A stretch of DNA of 64,000 nucleotides from CAZYVU01 sp964651435 (GTDB lineage Bacteria; Desulfobacterota; Syntrophorhabdia; Syntrophorhabdales; CAYQXL01), in NCBI GenBank assembly GCA_964651435.1, contig CAZYVU010000001.1, forward strand, positions 76,658-140,657. Direction: 5' to 3'. Every line of letters begins with the position of its first letter. Position 1 is the first letter of the stretch. Below are positions 7,841-15,811 of this stretch, piece by piece. Made by a program: the position numbers and the translations under genes. Under the pieces are notes generated by a model. It was given only the letters and a program-made list of their open reading frames with translations. It was not told the DNA's origin and searched no databases.

Positions 7841-8445
7841 GACGTGACGCGGCCGCCCCGCCCTGCGAGCCAGTCGTTGAGATATTCGTATCGCCCCGCA
7901 GATTCCGGGTCGTACTCGCCCAGGGCCAGCCTTTCCAGGAGCTGGAGGTAGAGCCGCCCCTGCCCCTCCATCTCTTCGGTGGAAAGGCGGTATGTGCCAT
8001 GGACAACAAAGGGTGGGAGGTAGGTCGTCTTGCAGAGGCGCGCTGTTTGCTCAAAGGGAGCCAGAAACTGCCGCATGGTGTATCCTGCGCTCCCTCCCGG
8101 GCCATAGACGTCCCGTGCGCCACCGGCCGTCAGCGCATTGAAAATGGTCTTCCCCTTCAGGTGGTCACCGCCGCCATGGGCCCAGCCATACTCGAGGACC
8201 ATGTCTATCCATTGCTTGAGGAGCGCCGGAGCACCATACATGTACAAGGGGTGCTGCCACACAATGACCTGGTGATCGATGAGAAGGGACTGTTCATAGG
8301 GTGCATCGACATTGAAATCCGGATACTCCTCGTAGAGGTCGCGCAGGGTGGCGGCAGGCAGATGTGTCACGGCATCGAGGAGGGCACGGTTTGCTTTCGA
8401 GTTTTCAAACCTGGGGTGGGCAAAAAGAATAAGTATTCTGTTCAT
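7837..8445 (-). CDS. KefF/KefG-like NAD(P)H oxidoreductase, ancillary to Kef antiporter
   Basis: 202 residues of the flavodoxin-fold NQO1 family. It begins MNRILILFAHPRFENSKANR (FMN phosphate loop), has QHPLYMYGAPALLKQWIDMV, the family's core motif, and GGARDVYGPGG before the C-terminal helices. In enteric bacteria these subunits bind the cytosolic face of KefB/KefC and activate potassium efflux, and also reduce quinones. The 4-bp overlap with the antiporter gene and the shared operon support this role here. Confidence 0.92.
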   Translation of the reverse strand: MNRILILFAHPRFENSKANRALLDAVTHLPAATLRDLYEEYPDFNVDAPYEQSLLIDHQVIVWQHPLYMYGAPALLKQWIDMVLEYGWAHGGGDHLKGKTIFNALTAGGARDVYGPGGSAGYTMRQFLAPFEQTARLCKTTYLPPFVVHGTYRLSTEEMEGQGRLYLQLLERLALGEYDPESAGRYEYLNDWLAGRGGRVTS

Positions 8446-8819
8446 CGCAGGGCTCGCTTGCCACGTAGCGCCTCACCCGGCACCGCTTGTTTCCTGCGCG
8501 GGCAAGAAGGCGGTGAGTTCCTCTTCTTACCACACAAGGAACAACCTTTACAAGCTCCGGCATCCGCTTTGACAACGAAGCGGGTTTAATGGTATTAATA
8601 AAGCATGGTTACGTGTGGTCTCTATTGCAGCCGTTCCTACCGGGAAGATTTTCTCGAATCCGCCTTCAAGACAATTCTCTAAAAACTGATTGCGCTTTGT
8701 CGTGCTGGGTTGTAACCGGGCGACGCCCGCACCGCCTGTTCCCAGCCGGGGGGTAAGCACTGAACGGATGCGAGGGGGATCCTCACGACACAAGACCTGG
8801 GATAAAGAGAAGAAAATCT
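8446..8819. other. Divergent intergenic region
   Basis: About 370 bp between the minus-strand kef pair and the plus-strand repeat-protein gene. No gene is visible. A candidate plus-strand promoter lies at 8569-8598 inside an inverted repeat (listed separately). Another small hairpin, CCGGGCGACGCCCG, lies near 8717-8730 in the likely untranslated leader. Confidence 0.4.
8569..8598 (+). promoter_or_regulatory. Candidate sigma-70 promoter
   Basis: TTGACA at 8569-8574, 18-bp spacer, TATTAA at 8593-8598. The inverted repeat CCGCTT (8564-8569) / AAGCGG (8578-8583) encloses the -35 box and could be an operator. It would give a leader of about 215 nt before the GTG at 8820. Confidence 0.4.
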
Positions 8820-9503
8820 GTGCCGGAGGCTATCGACGTGTATCGGGTGAGGAGGGTTTCCTCCTTCAAGCAAGGCGGGGAACGGGAAGATGTACGTTAT
8901 TACGTGGGCGATGAAGAGATCGCCGCGGAGGTCTACGACGGGGATGGTCGCCTTCTTCAGAGGTCTGGGAGCATTCCAGACGGAGAGGTAGCGGAACTGT
9001 ACCGGTCGGGCGAGGTGAGGCGCCTTCTGGGCTTCAAGGACGGCAAGGCCCACGGCACGTTTGCAGAGTATTATCCGACGGGAGAGATAAAGGAGGAGGG
9101 TGCATTCTTCGAGGGCAGGCTCCACGGCCCAAACAGGATGTACCGGCGGGACGGCAGGCTGTGGGTCGAGGCAACATACGCAGAGGGAAGGCTCGACGGG
9201 ACGTTCACGAGCTACCACGACAACGGGAACGTAGAGACGCGGGCCCACTACAGCACGGGAAGCCTCGACGGCCCGTACAGGCGTTACGACAGGCACGGGA
9301 CATTGCTTGAGGAGGCATCGTTCAGGAACGGGAAGAGGCATGGCGACTGCGCGCTTTACGATGACACGGGACGTCTTGAGCGCTTGGAGCGATATGTGGA
9401 TGGACTTCCCACCGGCATACGCACCTCATGCCCGGGAGCGGAAGAGTGCTTCGCGGGTCCGTCAAAGGCAGGCAGAGAAAGGCTTAAGGAGGAAAGGCCA
9501 TGA
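8820..9503 (+). CDS. YwqK/MORN_2-type repeat protein
   Basis: 227 residues, GTG start with only a weak purine stretch (AAAGAGAAG) upstream. From about residue 60 there are six tandem repeats of about 23 residues, each with the pattern x-x-Y-x-x-x-G-x-(L/I)-x-x-x-x-x-(F/Y)-x-x-G-(K/R/S)-x-x-G, ending for example in GRLHG, GRLDG, GSLDG, GKRHG. This is the MORN_2 / YwqK repeat, a beta-hairpin array. Some family members are labelled antitoxins of polymorphic toxin systems, but there is no toxin beside this one. No signal peptide. It overlaps the Rnk-like gene by 4 bp, so the two form an operon. Confidence 0.8.
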   Translation: MPEAIDVYRVRRVSSFKQGGEREDVRYYVGDEEIAAEVYDGDGRLLQRSGSIPDGEVAELYRSGEVRRLLGFKDGKAHGTFAEYYPTGEIKEEGAFFEGRLHGPNRMYRRDGRLWVEATYAEGRLDGTFTSYHDNGNVETRAHYSTGSLDGPYRRYDRHGTLLEEASFRNGKRHGDCALYDDTGRLERLERYVDGLPTGIRTSCPGAEECFAGPSKAGRERLKEERP

Positions 9504-9907
9504 AAAAAGGGGAAATTTACATTACGGAATATGACATGAAAAGGCTGCGGTCCCTTATCGAGATCGGCAGCAAGAAGGACGCGGGGTACCTGGAACGCCT
9601 GGAGGAAGAGCTTGACCGGGCGATCATCGTCGACCCGAAGGACATCCCTGAAGATGTGATAACCATGAACTCGCGGGTACGCATCCGAGATGTCGATTCA
9701 GGTGAAGAAAGGACCTTCATCCTCGTCTTTCCAGGCCAGGGGCAAACGAGCGAGATGGCCATCTCCGTCTTGGCGCCTATCGGAACGGCCCTCCTCGGGT
9801 ATCGGGAGGGCGAGATCATCGAATGGGAGGTCCCAGGCGGGTTGAAGCGCTTCCAGGTGGCGGAGATCATCTATCAGCCCGAGCGGCTGGGGAACTACAC
9901 CCTGTGA
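9500..9907 (+). CDS. rnk: Rnk-like regulator (GreA/GreB C-terminal fold)
   Basis: 135 residues. The N-terminal part (residues 1-45) has a short charged helical region, ending LERLEEELDRAIIVDPKDIP. The C-terminal domain (residues 55-135) is the GreA/GreB-type FKBP-like fold with DVITMNSRVRIRDVDSGEE, a stretch of hydrophobic strands, and the signature SVLAPIGTALLGYREGEIIE then WEVPGG. Rnk binds RNA polymerase near the secondary channel in E. coli without the long coiled coil that cleaves RNA. The length matches Rnk. It is translationally coupled to the repeat-protein gene. Confidence 0.85.
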   Translation: MKKGEIYITEYDMKRLRSLIEIGSKKDAGYLERLEEELDRAIIVDPKDIPEDVITMNSRVRIRDVDSGEERTFILVFPGQGQTSEMAISVLAPIGTALLGYREGEIIEWEVPGGLKRFQVAEIIYQPERLGNYTL

Positions 9908-9969
9908 CAGCCAAAGCCCTTGTAAAGTGCCGGTCCCTGTGATACAAGTAAGGCGTGGGGTCTCTCTGA

Positions 9970-10371
9970 ATGGGTATTGACGGCGAAGGTACAAAGGCAC
10001 GGGCTCGCTTGAAGGTTTCGCTCTGGGAAGAGTCGAGAGGGATCAGGCGCATCGACCTTTTTCCCGACTTCATTTCCAGCGGCAGGACCGTCGACATCGT
10101 TCCGCGAGCGGGCTACAACGTTGCCGATTACCTGCGGAGCGTCCTCGCGCCGGTCGCCTGCCCCGAGTGCAGCGCCAAGAAGATGAACCTGCACGTCGGG
10201 GGAATAAAGGAACGTTTCCTCAAGATAACGGGCCGGAGGATTCTCGTCTGTCCTCAGTGCCGGTGCAGAAGGATCGTCAAAATGCATCGTTGGGAATGGG
10301 AAATCGTCGGGACGGCGGTGGCCGTTTCCGCTGTTCTGTTCCTTTTCTCCGTTCAGTGGGTAGTCCGGTGA
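9970..10371 (+). CDS. Small zinc-ribbon protein with C-terminal membrane anchor
   Basis: 133 residues. The centre carries CPEC (near residue 65) and, about 30 residues later, CPQCRCR, which together could bind one zinc. The C-terminal 22 residues (IVGTAVAVSAVLFLFSVQWV) form a single transmembrane helix, so the protein should be tail-anchored with the ribbon in the cytosol. No known family is recognised. It follows the rnk-like gene by 62 bp on the same strand. Confidence 0.6.
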   Translation: MGIDGEGTKARARLKVSLWEESRGIRRIDLFPDFISSGRTVDIVPRAGYNVADYLRSVLAPVACPECSAKKMNLHVGGIKERFLKITGRRILVCPQCRCRRIVKMHRWEWEIVGTAVAVSAVLFLFSVQWVVR

Positions 10372-10420
10372 GACGGACGGACGGCCCTGGCCTTCTTGTT
10401 CCCTGATCCACCCGTCGCCG

Positions 10421-10933
10421 ATGGTCCGGCCAAAAACAATCATCCTTTCCGTTATCTTCCTGCTTTGCCTCGCCGCCCTCGGCACCGCTGCCTTTCTTTA
10501 TGCCCGGGGCACACCTCGCTATTCTCTCTATATGCTGAAAAGGGCGCTCGTTGCCCAGGATGGGGGGCAGGTCTTCCGGTATGCCGACATGGATCGCATT
10601 GCCGATGCTGCGGTGGAGAAGGTTTTCAAAGACGTGGGAAAGCCCGGCGATGGTCCGGGCAACACAGCAGGGCGCTTCGACAAGAAAGAGTTTCTTCGCC
10701 GGGCCCTGCCCTCACTAAAACAGAACCTGCAGGAACAGGCGCGGGCCCAAATCATCGCCTACCTGCAGGACGATAAGGTCCGCGAAGCCATCGACGGCGC
10801 CACGATCTGGGCCTTTCAGATTAGACAGGAAGGGGGCCGGGCCGTCGTTTCCTACGGAAACAAAGAACGGCTTGCCATGGAGCGGGCCGAAGCCGGGACG
10901 TACTGGCGGGTGGTAGAAATCTTCTGGGAGTGA
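10421..10933 (+). CDS. DUF2939-type membrane-anchored protein
   Basis: 170 residues. One N-terminal transmembrane or signal-anchor helix (IILSVIFLLCLAALGTAAFL) is followed by RYSLYMLKRALVAQDGGQVF, the start of the DUF2939 pattern (stretch on which a helix predicts a stepwise D...RY..D...) and a C-terminal beta domain ending WRVVEIFWE. The bulk should face the periplasm. Function unknown. It is convergent with rpoN, whose gene ends 33 bp away. Confidence 0.7.
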   Translation: MVRPKTIILSVIFLLCLAALGTAAFLYARGTPRYSLYMLKRALVAQDGGQVFRYADMDRIADAAVEKVFKDVGKPGDGPGNTAGRFDKKEFLRRALPSLKQNLQEQARAQIIAYLQDDKVREAIDGATIWAFQIRQEGGRAVVSYGNKERLAMERAEAGTYWRVVEIFWE

Positions 10934-10965
10934 GGGGCCCCCTTTAAGCCGGCGCAGAGGCGAGA

Positions 10966-12420
10966 CTATTGGGCGTTCCGCCGCTCCCGGGACGAAGGAA
11001 TGTTCATGATCTCCCTGTATTTTGCCACGGTCCGGCGGGCAATGTGAACGCCCTGGGTCTCCTTGAGCCTCTGCGCAATTTCATCGTCCGAAAGAGGGTG
11101 CTCCTTGTTCTCGGCACCGACGATCTCCCGGATGACATCCATGACCACGTTGGTCGAAAGGGCGCCGCCGTCGTCGTTGCTTAGGGCCGTCGGAAAAAAG
11201 AACTTCATTTCGTAGATGCCCTGGGGCGTGCTCATGTACTTGTTCGCCGTTACCCTGCTTACCGTCGATTCGTGGACCCCCACCTCACCGGCAACGTCCC
11301 GGAGGTTGAGCGGCTTCAGGAAGCGCAAGCCCTTCTCGAGGAATTCCTGCTGGAAGCTTACAAGGCTTGTGGCCACCTGATAAAGGGTTCGCTGGCGCTG
11401 CTGTATGCTTGATATGAACCACTGGGCCTGCTTCACCTTCTGCCGTACATAACGCCTCGCTTCCCCGTTCACCCCTTTGCTTCTGTACAAGTCAAGGTAA
11501 TACCTGCTCATCTTCAGCTCCGGGATGTCGTCCTCGTTTAGGTATACCTGGAAGCCGTCGTCGCCTTTGACAACAAAGACATCGGGGACGATGGGAGATG
11601 CGTAGTCGTCGCTGAAGTTTCTGCCGGGCTTGGGGTCAAAGCTTTTTATCCGCTCCCAGACATCACGGATCTTGTCGGCGGGATAACCGGTCTTCTTTTC
11701 AATTTCTTTGATCGTCGCCTTGGAAAAGAGGTCGAAGTGTTTCGTGACGAGGTTCTCGAAAATGGGGTCCCGGTCCCCTGACGCCTCGTACTGGAGCAGG
11801 ATGCACTCCTTCAGGTTTCTGGCGCCCACGCCGGCAGGATCAAGCCTCTGAACCTTTCTGAGAACGGCCTCAAAGTGTCCCTCGTCAAGCCAGGCGTCTT
11901 TGATCCATTCCTGATATCCGCGATCTTGGGCTTCCTGCTTACTCTTTCTGGCGCTTTCTACGATCTCGGGGAGAGGATAAGCAAGGTAACCGTTATCATC
12001 GATGTTTTCAATGATCCACTCCCCTACGGCCCTCTCATCGTAGTCAAAGTCGGAGAGCGCCATCTGCCAGCGAAGGTGGTCCCTCAGGCTGGGTGTCTTT
12101 CGCAAGAGGTTTTCATAATCGAAACCGGGGGCGGCCTCTCGCTCTTCAAAGCTTTCCGACGCCGAGTAGCGCTCCAGGAGCTCGCCGATCTCTTCGCTTT
12201 CCGCTCCTACCGAGGCATCGTCAGCCCGCTCCTCCCCTTCGCCCGGCACCCCACCTTCTTCCGCCGTTGGCTCGGCCATCTCCAGAAGGGGGTTTTCCTT
12301 CAGCTCCTGTGCGATCTCCTCCAGCAGCTCAACCTTCGAAAGCTGGAGCAGCTTGATTGCGTGCTGGAGCTGCTGCGTAAGGACCGGTTGGAGTTTCTGA
12401 ACCTGTTTAAGTTCCAACAT
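10966..12420 (-). CDS. rpoN: RNA polymerase sigma-54 factor
   Basis: 484 residues. Region I is a Gln/Leu-rich helix (LKQVQKLQPVLTQQLQHAIK) that binds enhancer-binding ATPases; an acidic region II follows (about residues 50-100); the core-binding domain occupies about 115-300; the helix-turn-helix and the RpoN box ARRTVAKYR near the C-terminus recognise the -24 promoter element. The start at 12420 (MLELKQVQ) is the family's usual N-terminus; a longer in-frame start would add 34 residues inside lptB. It overlaps lptB by 14 bp and is the last gene of the operon; hpf and ptsN, often found after rpoN, are not here. Confidence 0.98.
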   Translation of the reverse strand: MLELKQVQKLQPVLTQQLQHAIKLLQLSKVELLEEIAQELKENPLLEMAEPTAEEGGVPGEGEERADDASVGAESEEIGELLERYSASESFEEREAAPGFDYENLLRKTPSLRDHLRWQMALSDFDYDERAVGEWIIENIDDNGYLAYPLPEIVESARKSKQEAQDRGYQEWIKDAWLDEGHFEAVLRKVQRLDPAGVGARNLKECILLQYEASGDRDPIFENLVTKHFDLFSKATIKEIEKKTGYPADKIRDVWERIKSFDPKPGRNFSDDYASPIVPDVFVVKGDDGFQVYLNEDDIPELKMSRYYLDLYRSKGVNGEARRYVRQKVKQAQWFISSIQQRQRTLYQVATSLVSFQQEFLEKGLRFLKPLNLRDVAGEVGVHESTVSRVTANKYMSTPQGIYEMKFFFPTALSNDDGGALSTNVVMDVIREIVGAENKEHPLSDDEIAQRLKETQGVHIARRTVAKYREIMNIPSSRERRNAQ

Positions 12421-13171
12421 GGATATGAAACTCATCGCCAAGGTAGACTTGCCGCACCATCTTGTCGGCAGCCACGCCTTCCGGAGTTCCCTCCAGAAGG
12501 ACCTTGCCGTCGTTGATGACATAGGCCCGGTCGCATATGGGAAGCGAGTCCCTCACGTTGTGGTCCGAAAGCAGTATCCCGATGCCCTGATCCCTGAGGT
12601 TGGTTATAATCTTCTTGAGATCGGAAACAGAAATAGGATCGATGCCGGAGAACGGCTCGTCAAGCAACATAAAACGGGGGGCAATCATGAGGGCCCGGGC
12701 GATTTCGAGACGCCTTCGCTCTCCGCCCGAGAGGGATTCGGCGACATTGCTCACAAGGTGGTCCAGCTTAAAGAACTCCAAAAGCTCAAGCACCTTGTGG
12801 TCAACCGTTTCCCGGTCAATGTCGCGGAACTCCAGGATGGCCTTCAGATTGTCCTCCACCGTCATCTTGCGAAAAACGGACGGCTCCTGCGGCAGGTAGG
12901 TTATGCCCTTTCTGGCCCTCATGAACATGGGAAGGAGCGTTATCTCTTCCGTATCAATGAGGATTCGCCCGCTGTCGGGCTTGATGAACCCGATGATCAT
13001 ATAGAAGGACGTAGTCTTCCCTGCGCCGTTGGGGCCGAAGAGCCCCACTATCTCTCCCATCTTGACGTTCATGCTTATGTGGTCGACAACGGTTCTCGAC
13101 CGATAGCTTTTCGTGATCGCCTCGACGTTCAGTTGCGACGCAGGCATGCTGTTGCTGTTCGTCTGTCCCAT
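12407..13171 (-). CDS. lptB: LPS export ABC transporter ATPase LptB
   Basis: 254 residues with Walker A GPNGAGKTT, Q-loop YLPQEPSVFRKMTVEDNL, signature LSGGERRRLEIARAL and Walker B FMLLDEPFSGIDP, then the switch His in LLSDHNVRDSL. The text YLPQEPSVFRKMTV is characteristic of LptB. It powers extraction of lipopolysaccharide from the inner membrane together with LptFG, which are not in the window. It sits between lptC and rpoN, the common order in Proteobacteria. Confidence 0.97.
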   Translation of the reverse strand: MGQTNSNSMPASQLNVEAITKSYRSRTVVDHISMNVKMGEIVGLFGPNGAGKTTSFYMIIGFIKPDSGRILIDTEEITLLPMFMRARKGITYLPQEPSVFRKMTVEDNLKAILEFRDIDRETVDHKVLELLEFFKLDHLVSNVAESLSGGERRRLEIARALMIAPRFMLLDEPFSGIDPISVSDLKKIITNLRDQGIGILLSDHNVRDSLPICDRAYVINDGKVLLEGTPEGVAADKMVRQVYLGDEFHIHVGT

Positions 13172-13172
13172 C

Positions 13173-14024
13173 TTACCGAAATAGTTGCTTCATATCCTTT
13201 GGATTAAGTGACGGCTTTGCCGGCTGCCCGGCCGTAGCGCCCTCTTCCTTAAAATAATATACTGCATTTTCACCGCGGGCGGTCACTCTTTTCGAAATAA
13301 GCCGCACTTTCCCTTTCGCCTCCAGGCGGTCCAGTTCGCTCTCCCGCCCATAAAGATAGAGTGTATCACAGGTGACGGTCAACTGTTCCCCCGTCATGTG
13401 AACCCGGCCCTCCAGCTCGTAGAGGTTTTCCTTGAGCCTGTAGGTGAGGCGGTCTGCCTCGAACCGCATCCTGGCCTTTCCCGTCTCAACGGTACCGTTC
13501 ACGTTCCTCTCTATCCTCAGGAGCTCATCTTTAGCCCTCGCCGTAAGCCCCAATCCCTTGAGGGTAAGCTTAACGCCCTTGATCTCTACGGGAGAGTTGG
13601 TGGAGGCAAGGCCAGCCTTGAAATCGAAGTTGAGAACAGGGCTCTTCATCCGGTATTCGTTGTTGTAGACGATCTCGATGTTCTCCACGCTGCCGCGCTC
13701 CGTCTCCGTGTTCAGAGAGCCCTTGCTGCCGCTGAAGGAAACGACCGTTCCCGGCTTTGGCTTGTACGATCCCTTGACGTTCTCCATCTCCACCAGGGGC
13801 GTGTCCATGTACTTCCTTGCCAGGTCTGCCTTGATCTCCCAGTCGGCCGCCCCGCCCTTCTCTCCCGAATACTTCACGTCCCGGAAGACAAAGACCCTCT
13901 TTTCCCCTTCCAGCAACTTCGGTGGCTCAATGGGCTGCGGTTTTTTGAGGAAGAAATAGAAGGCAAGGAGAATACTTGCAACGATGAGCCCCGAAAAGAC
14001 GTAAAGCGCCACCCGCCTTCTCAT
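13173..14024 (-). CDS. lptC: LptC with a C-terminal OstA/LptA-like segment
   Basis: 283 residues. A single N-terminal membrane helix (ALYVFSGLIVASILLAFYFF) anchors it in the inner membrane. Residues about 40-175 fit the LptC beta-jellyroll (KYSGEKGGAADWEIKADLAR onward). Residues about 195-270 (RLTYRLKENLYELEGRVHMT, then a second strand set ending LEAKGKVRLISKRVTARG) look like the repeating strands of OstA/LptA. Standalone LptC is usually about 190 residues, so the extra about 90 residues look like a half-length LptA fused on. No separate lptA lies between this gene and lptB, where it is normally found. Confidence 0.85.
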   Translation of the reverse strand: MRRRVALYVFSGLIVASILLAFYFFLKKPQPIEPPKLLEGEKRVFVFRDVKYSGEKGGAADWEIKADLARKYMDTPLVEMENVKGSYKPKPGTVVSFSGSKGSLNTETERGSVENIEIVYNNEYRMKSPVLNFDFKAGLASTNSPVEIKGVKLTLKGLGLTARAKDELLRIERNVNGTVETGKARMRFEADRLTYRLKENLYELEGRVHMTGEQLTVTCDTLYLYGRESELDRLEAKGKVRLISKRVTARGENAVYYFKEEGATAGQPAKPSLNPKDMKQLFR

Positions 14025-14030
14025 GGCCCC

Positions 14031-15002
14031 TCATACAATCTTGGCTCTCAGCAGGTCATGAATATGAATGACCCCCAAAGGCCGACGGTCGTCCTCCTCG
14101 TCAAAAACAAAAAGGGAGGTGATGGAAAAACGTTCCATGTTCTGCAGCGCCTGCACGGCCGGTGCGTCCTTTGCAATCCGCTTCGGATTGACCGTCATCA
14201 CCTCGCCTGCCGTGCGTACCATAATGTCGTCATGCCTCTCCATGCCCCTCCGGAGGTCGCCGTCTGTGATAACTCCGGCAAGCTCGCCCGCATCGTTCAC
14301 AACGCCGACGACGCCGAGCCGTTTCGACGTGATCACGAGAATGGCCTCCTTCATAGGCGTATCAATATGAACCCGTGGAAAGGCATCGCCGCTGTGCATA
14401 AGATCCTGCACCTTGAGGAGCAACCTTCTTCCCAGCGTCCCCCCGGGGTGGAGATTTGCAAAATCTTCGATCTTGAATCCCCGTTTCTGCATTACCGTAA
14501 TGGCCAGGGCATCGCCCAGCGCAAGGGCGGCCGTAGAGCTGGAGGTAGGCACCATGTTGTAGGGACAGGCCTCTTCCACGTTAATGTCGAGGACTACGTC
14601 GGCGTAGCCGGCTATGGTAGACCGGGCGTTTCCGGTGAACACAATGACGGAGATCTCGGCCCGCTTGATCCAGGGCAGGATCTTGATGACCTCCTCCGTC
14701 TCGCCGCTGTTGCTCACGATGATGATTACGTCCCCTTTCTGCAACATGCCGAGGTCGCCGTGGATGGAGTCGGCGGGGTGAAGGAAGAGCGCCGGGGTGC
14801 CGACGCTGGATAGGGTGGATGCTATTTTTCGGGAAACGAAGCCCGATTTCCCGATGCCCGTCAAGACGACGTGCCCGTTGCAACGGTAGACGAGCTCAAC
14901 GGCCTCTTTGAATCCGTCGCCGAGCGATTCCATGACCTGCTCTATTGCAAGCGCCTCCTTCCTCAGCACATCGCGGGCCGCCGACAGCACATCGACCGTC
15001 AT
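14031..15002 (-). CDS. kdsD: Arabinose-5-phosphate isomerase
   Basis: 323 residues. The SIS domain (residues 30-170) has VVLTGIGKSGFVSRKIASTL and the sugar-phosphate loop ISNSGETEEV (here VSNSGETEEVIKILP), followed by PTSSSTAALALGDALA, and then two CBS domains (about 205-320). The enzyme converts ribulose-5-phosphate to arabinose-5-phosphate for KDO of lipopolysaccharide. It overlaps kdsA by 4 bp, the next enzyme of the same pathway, and lies just before lptC. Confidence 0.97.
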   Translation of the reverse strand: MTVDVLSAARDVLRKEALAIEQVMESLGDGFKEAVELVYRCNGHVVLTGIGKSGFVSRKIASTLSSVGTPALFLHPADSIHGDLGMLQKGDVIIIVSNSGETEEVIKILPWIKRAEISVIVFTGNARSTIAGYADVVLDINVEEACPYNMVPTSSSTAALALGDALAITVMQKRGFKIEDFANLHPGGTLGRRLLLKVQDLMHSGDAFPRVHIDTPMKEAILVITSKRLGVVGVVNDAGELAGVITDGDLRRGMERHDDIMVRTAGEVMTVNPKRIAKDAPAVQALQNMERFSITSLFVFDEEDDRRPLGVIHIHDLLRAKIV

Positions 15003-15811
15003 AGGGCATCACCTATGCGCCTCAGCGCTGTAAGGACATCACGAAGGTCGCCGAGGGGAAGGGAGTTTTCGCCGTCGCAAAGGGCCCCCTGAGGGTTCTC
15101 GTGGACCTCCATAAAGATGCCGTCGGCACCTGCTGCAATGGCCGCCTTTGCCAGCGGGACGATGAATGCCCTCTCGCCCCCCGATCGGTCGGCGAGGCCT
15201 CCGGGCTTCTGTACGCTGTGGGTGGCATCGAATACGACGGGGCATCCGAACCCTTGCATGATGGGAATGGAGCGAAAGTCGCTGACCAGGTTATTGTAGC
15301 CGAAAAGGGTGCCCCTCTCCGTCAGGAAAACAGCCTCGTTACCCGTGGACCGAACCTTTTCGAGGGCATGGGCCATATCGTAGGGCGAGAGGAACTGGCC
15401 CTTCTTTATGTTCACCGGCCTGCCCGTACGGCCACAGGCAAGGAGAAGGTCTGTCTGGCGGGAAAGAAGGGCGGGCACCTGAAGGACGTCGACAACCTCG
15501 GCCGCCACCTTCGCCTCCTCCACGGAGTGCACATCCGTCAGCACAGGCACCCCCGTCCGGGCCTTCACGTCGGCCAGAATGCGGAGCCCTTCCTCTATAC
15601 CCGGTCCGCGGAAACTTTTCAGCGACGTCCGGTTTGCCTTGTCATAGGATGATTTGAAGACAAAGGGTATTTGAAGCTCTGCAGCAATGCGGCACATGTT
15701 TTCGGCCGTTCTCAGGGTAATCTCCCGTCCCTCTATGACGCAGGGGCCACCGATAAAAACCATGGGCCTGCCTCCGAGGGCCACGCCTCCGAGATCTATT
15801 CTTGCGGTCAT
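14999..15811 (-). CDS. kdsA: KDO-8-phosphate synthase
   Basis: 270 residues. It has the family's FIGGPCVIEGREITLRTAE (PEP loop), FKSSYDKANRTS, GPGIEEGLRILADVK and the FDATHSVQKPGG motif before the C-terminal PEVHE-like segment (FMEVHENPQGALCDG). It condenses arabinose-5-phosphate with phosphoenolpyruvate. An Asn or Cys at the position near residue 20 distinguishes metal-free and metal-dependent types; a Cys follows GGP here (GGPCVIEG), so a metal-dependent enzyme is possible. It overlaps pyrG and kdsD by 4 bp each. Confidence 0.97.
   Translation of the reverse strand: MTARIDLGGVALGGRPMVFIGGPCVIEGREITLRTAENMCRIAAELQIPFVFKSSYDKANRTSLKSFRGPGIEEGLRILADVKARTGVPVLTDVHSVEEAKVAAEVVDVLQVPALLSRQTDLLLACGRTGRPVNIKKGQFLSPYDMAHALEKVRSTGNEAVFLTERGTLFGYNNLVSDFRSIPIMQGFGCPVVFDATHSVQKPGGLADRSGGERAFIVPLAKAAIAAGADGIFMEVHENPQGALCDGENSLPLGDLRDVLTALRRIGDAL

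Noticed and set aside
13398..14813. Long plus-strand open frame (about 470 codons) opposite lptC and kdsD
   Set aside because: It is antisense to two genes with clear motifs. Its protein is rich in His, Arg, Gly and Pro without domains, as expected from a third-position G+C shadow.
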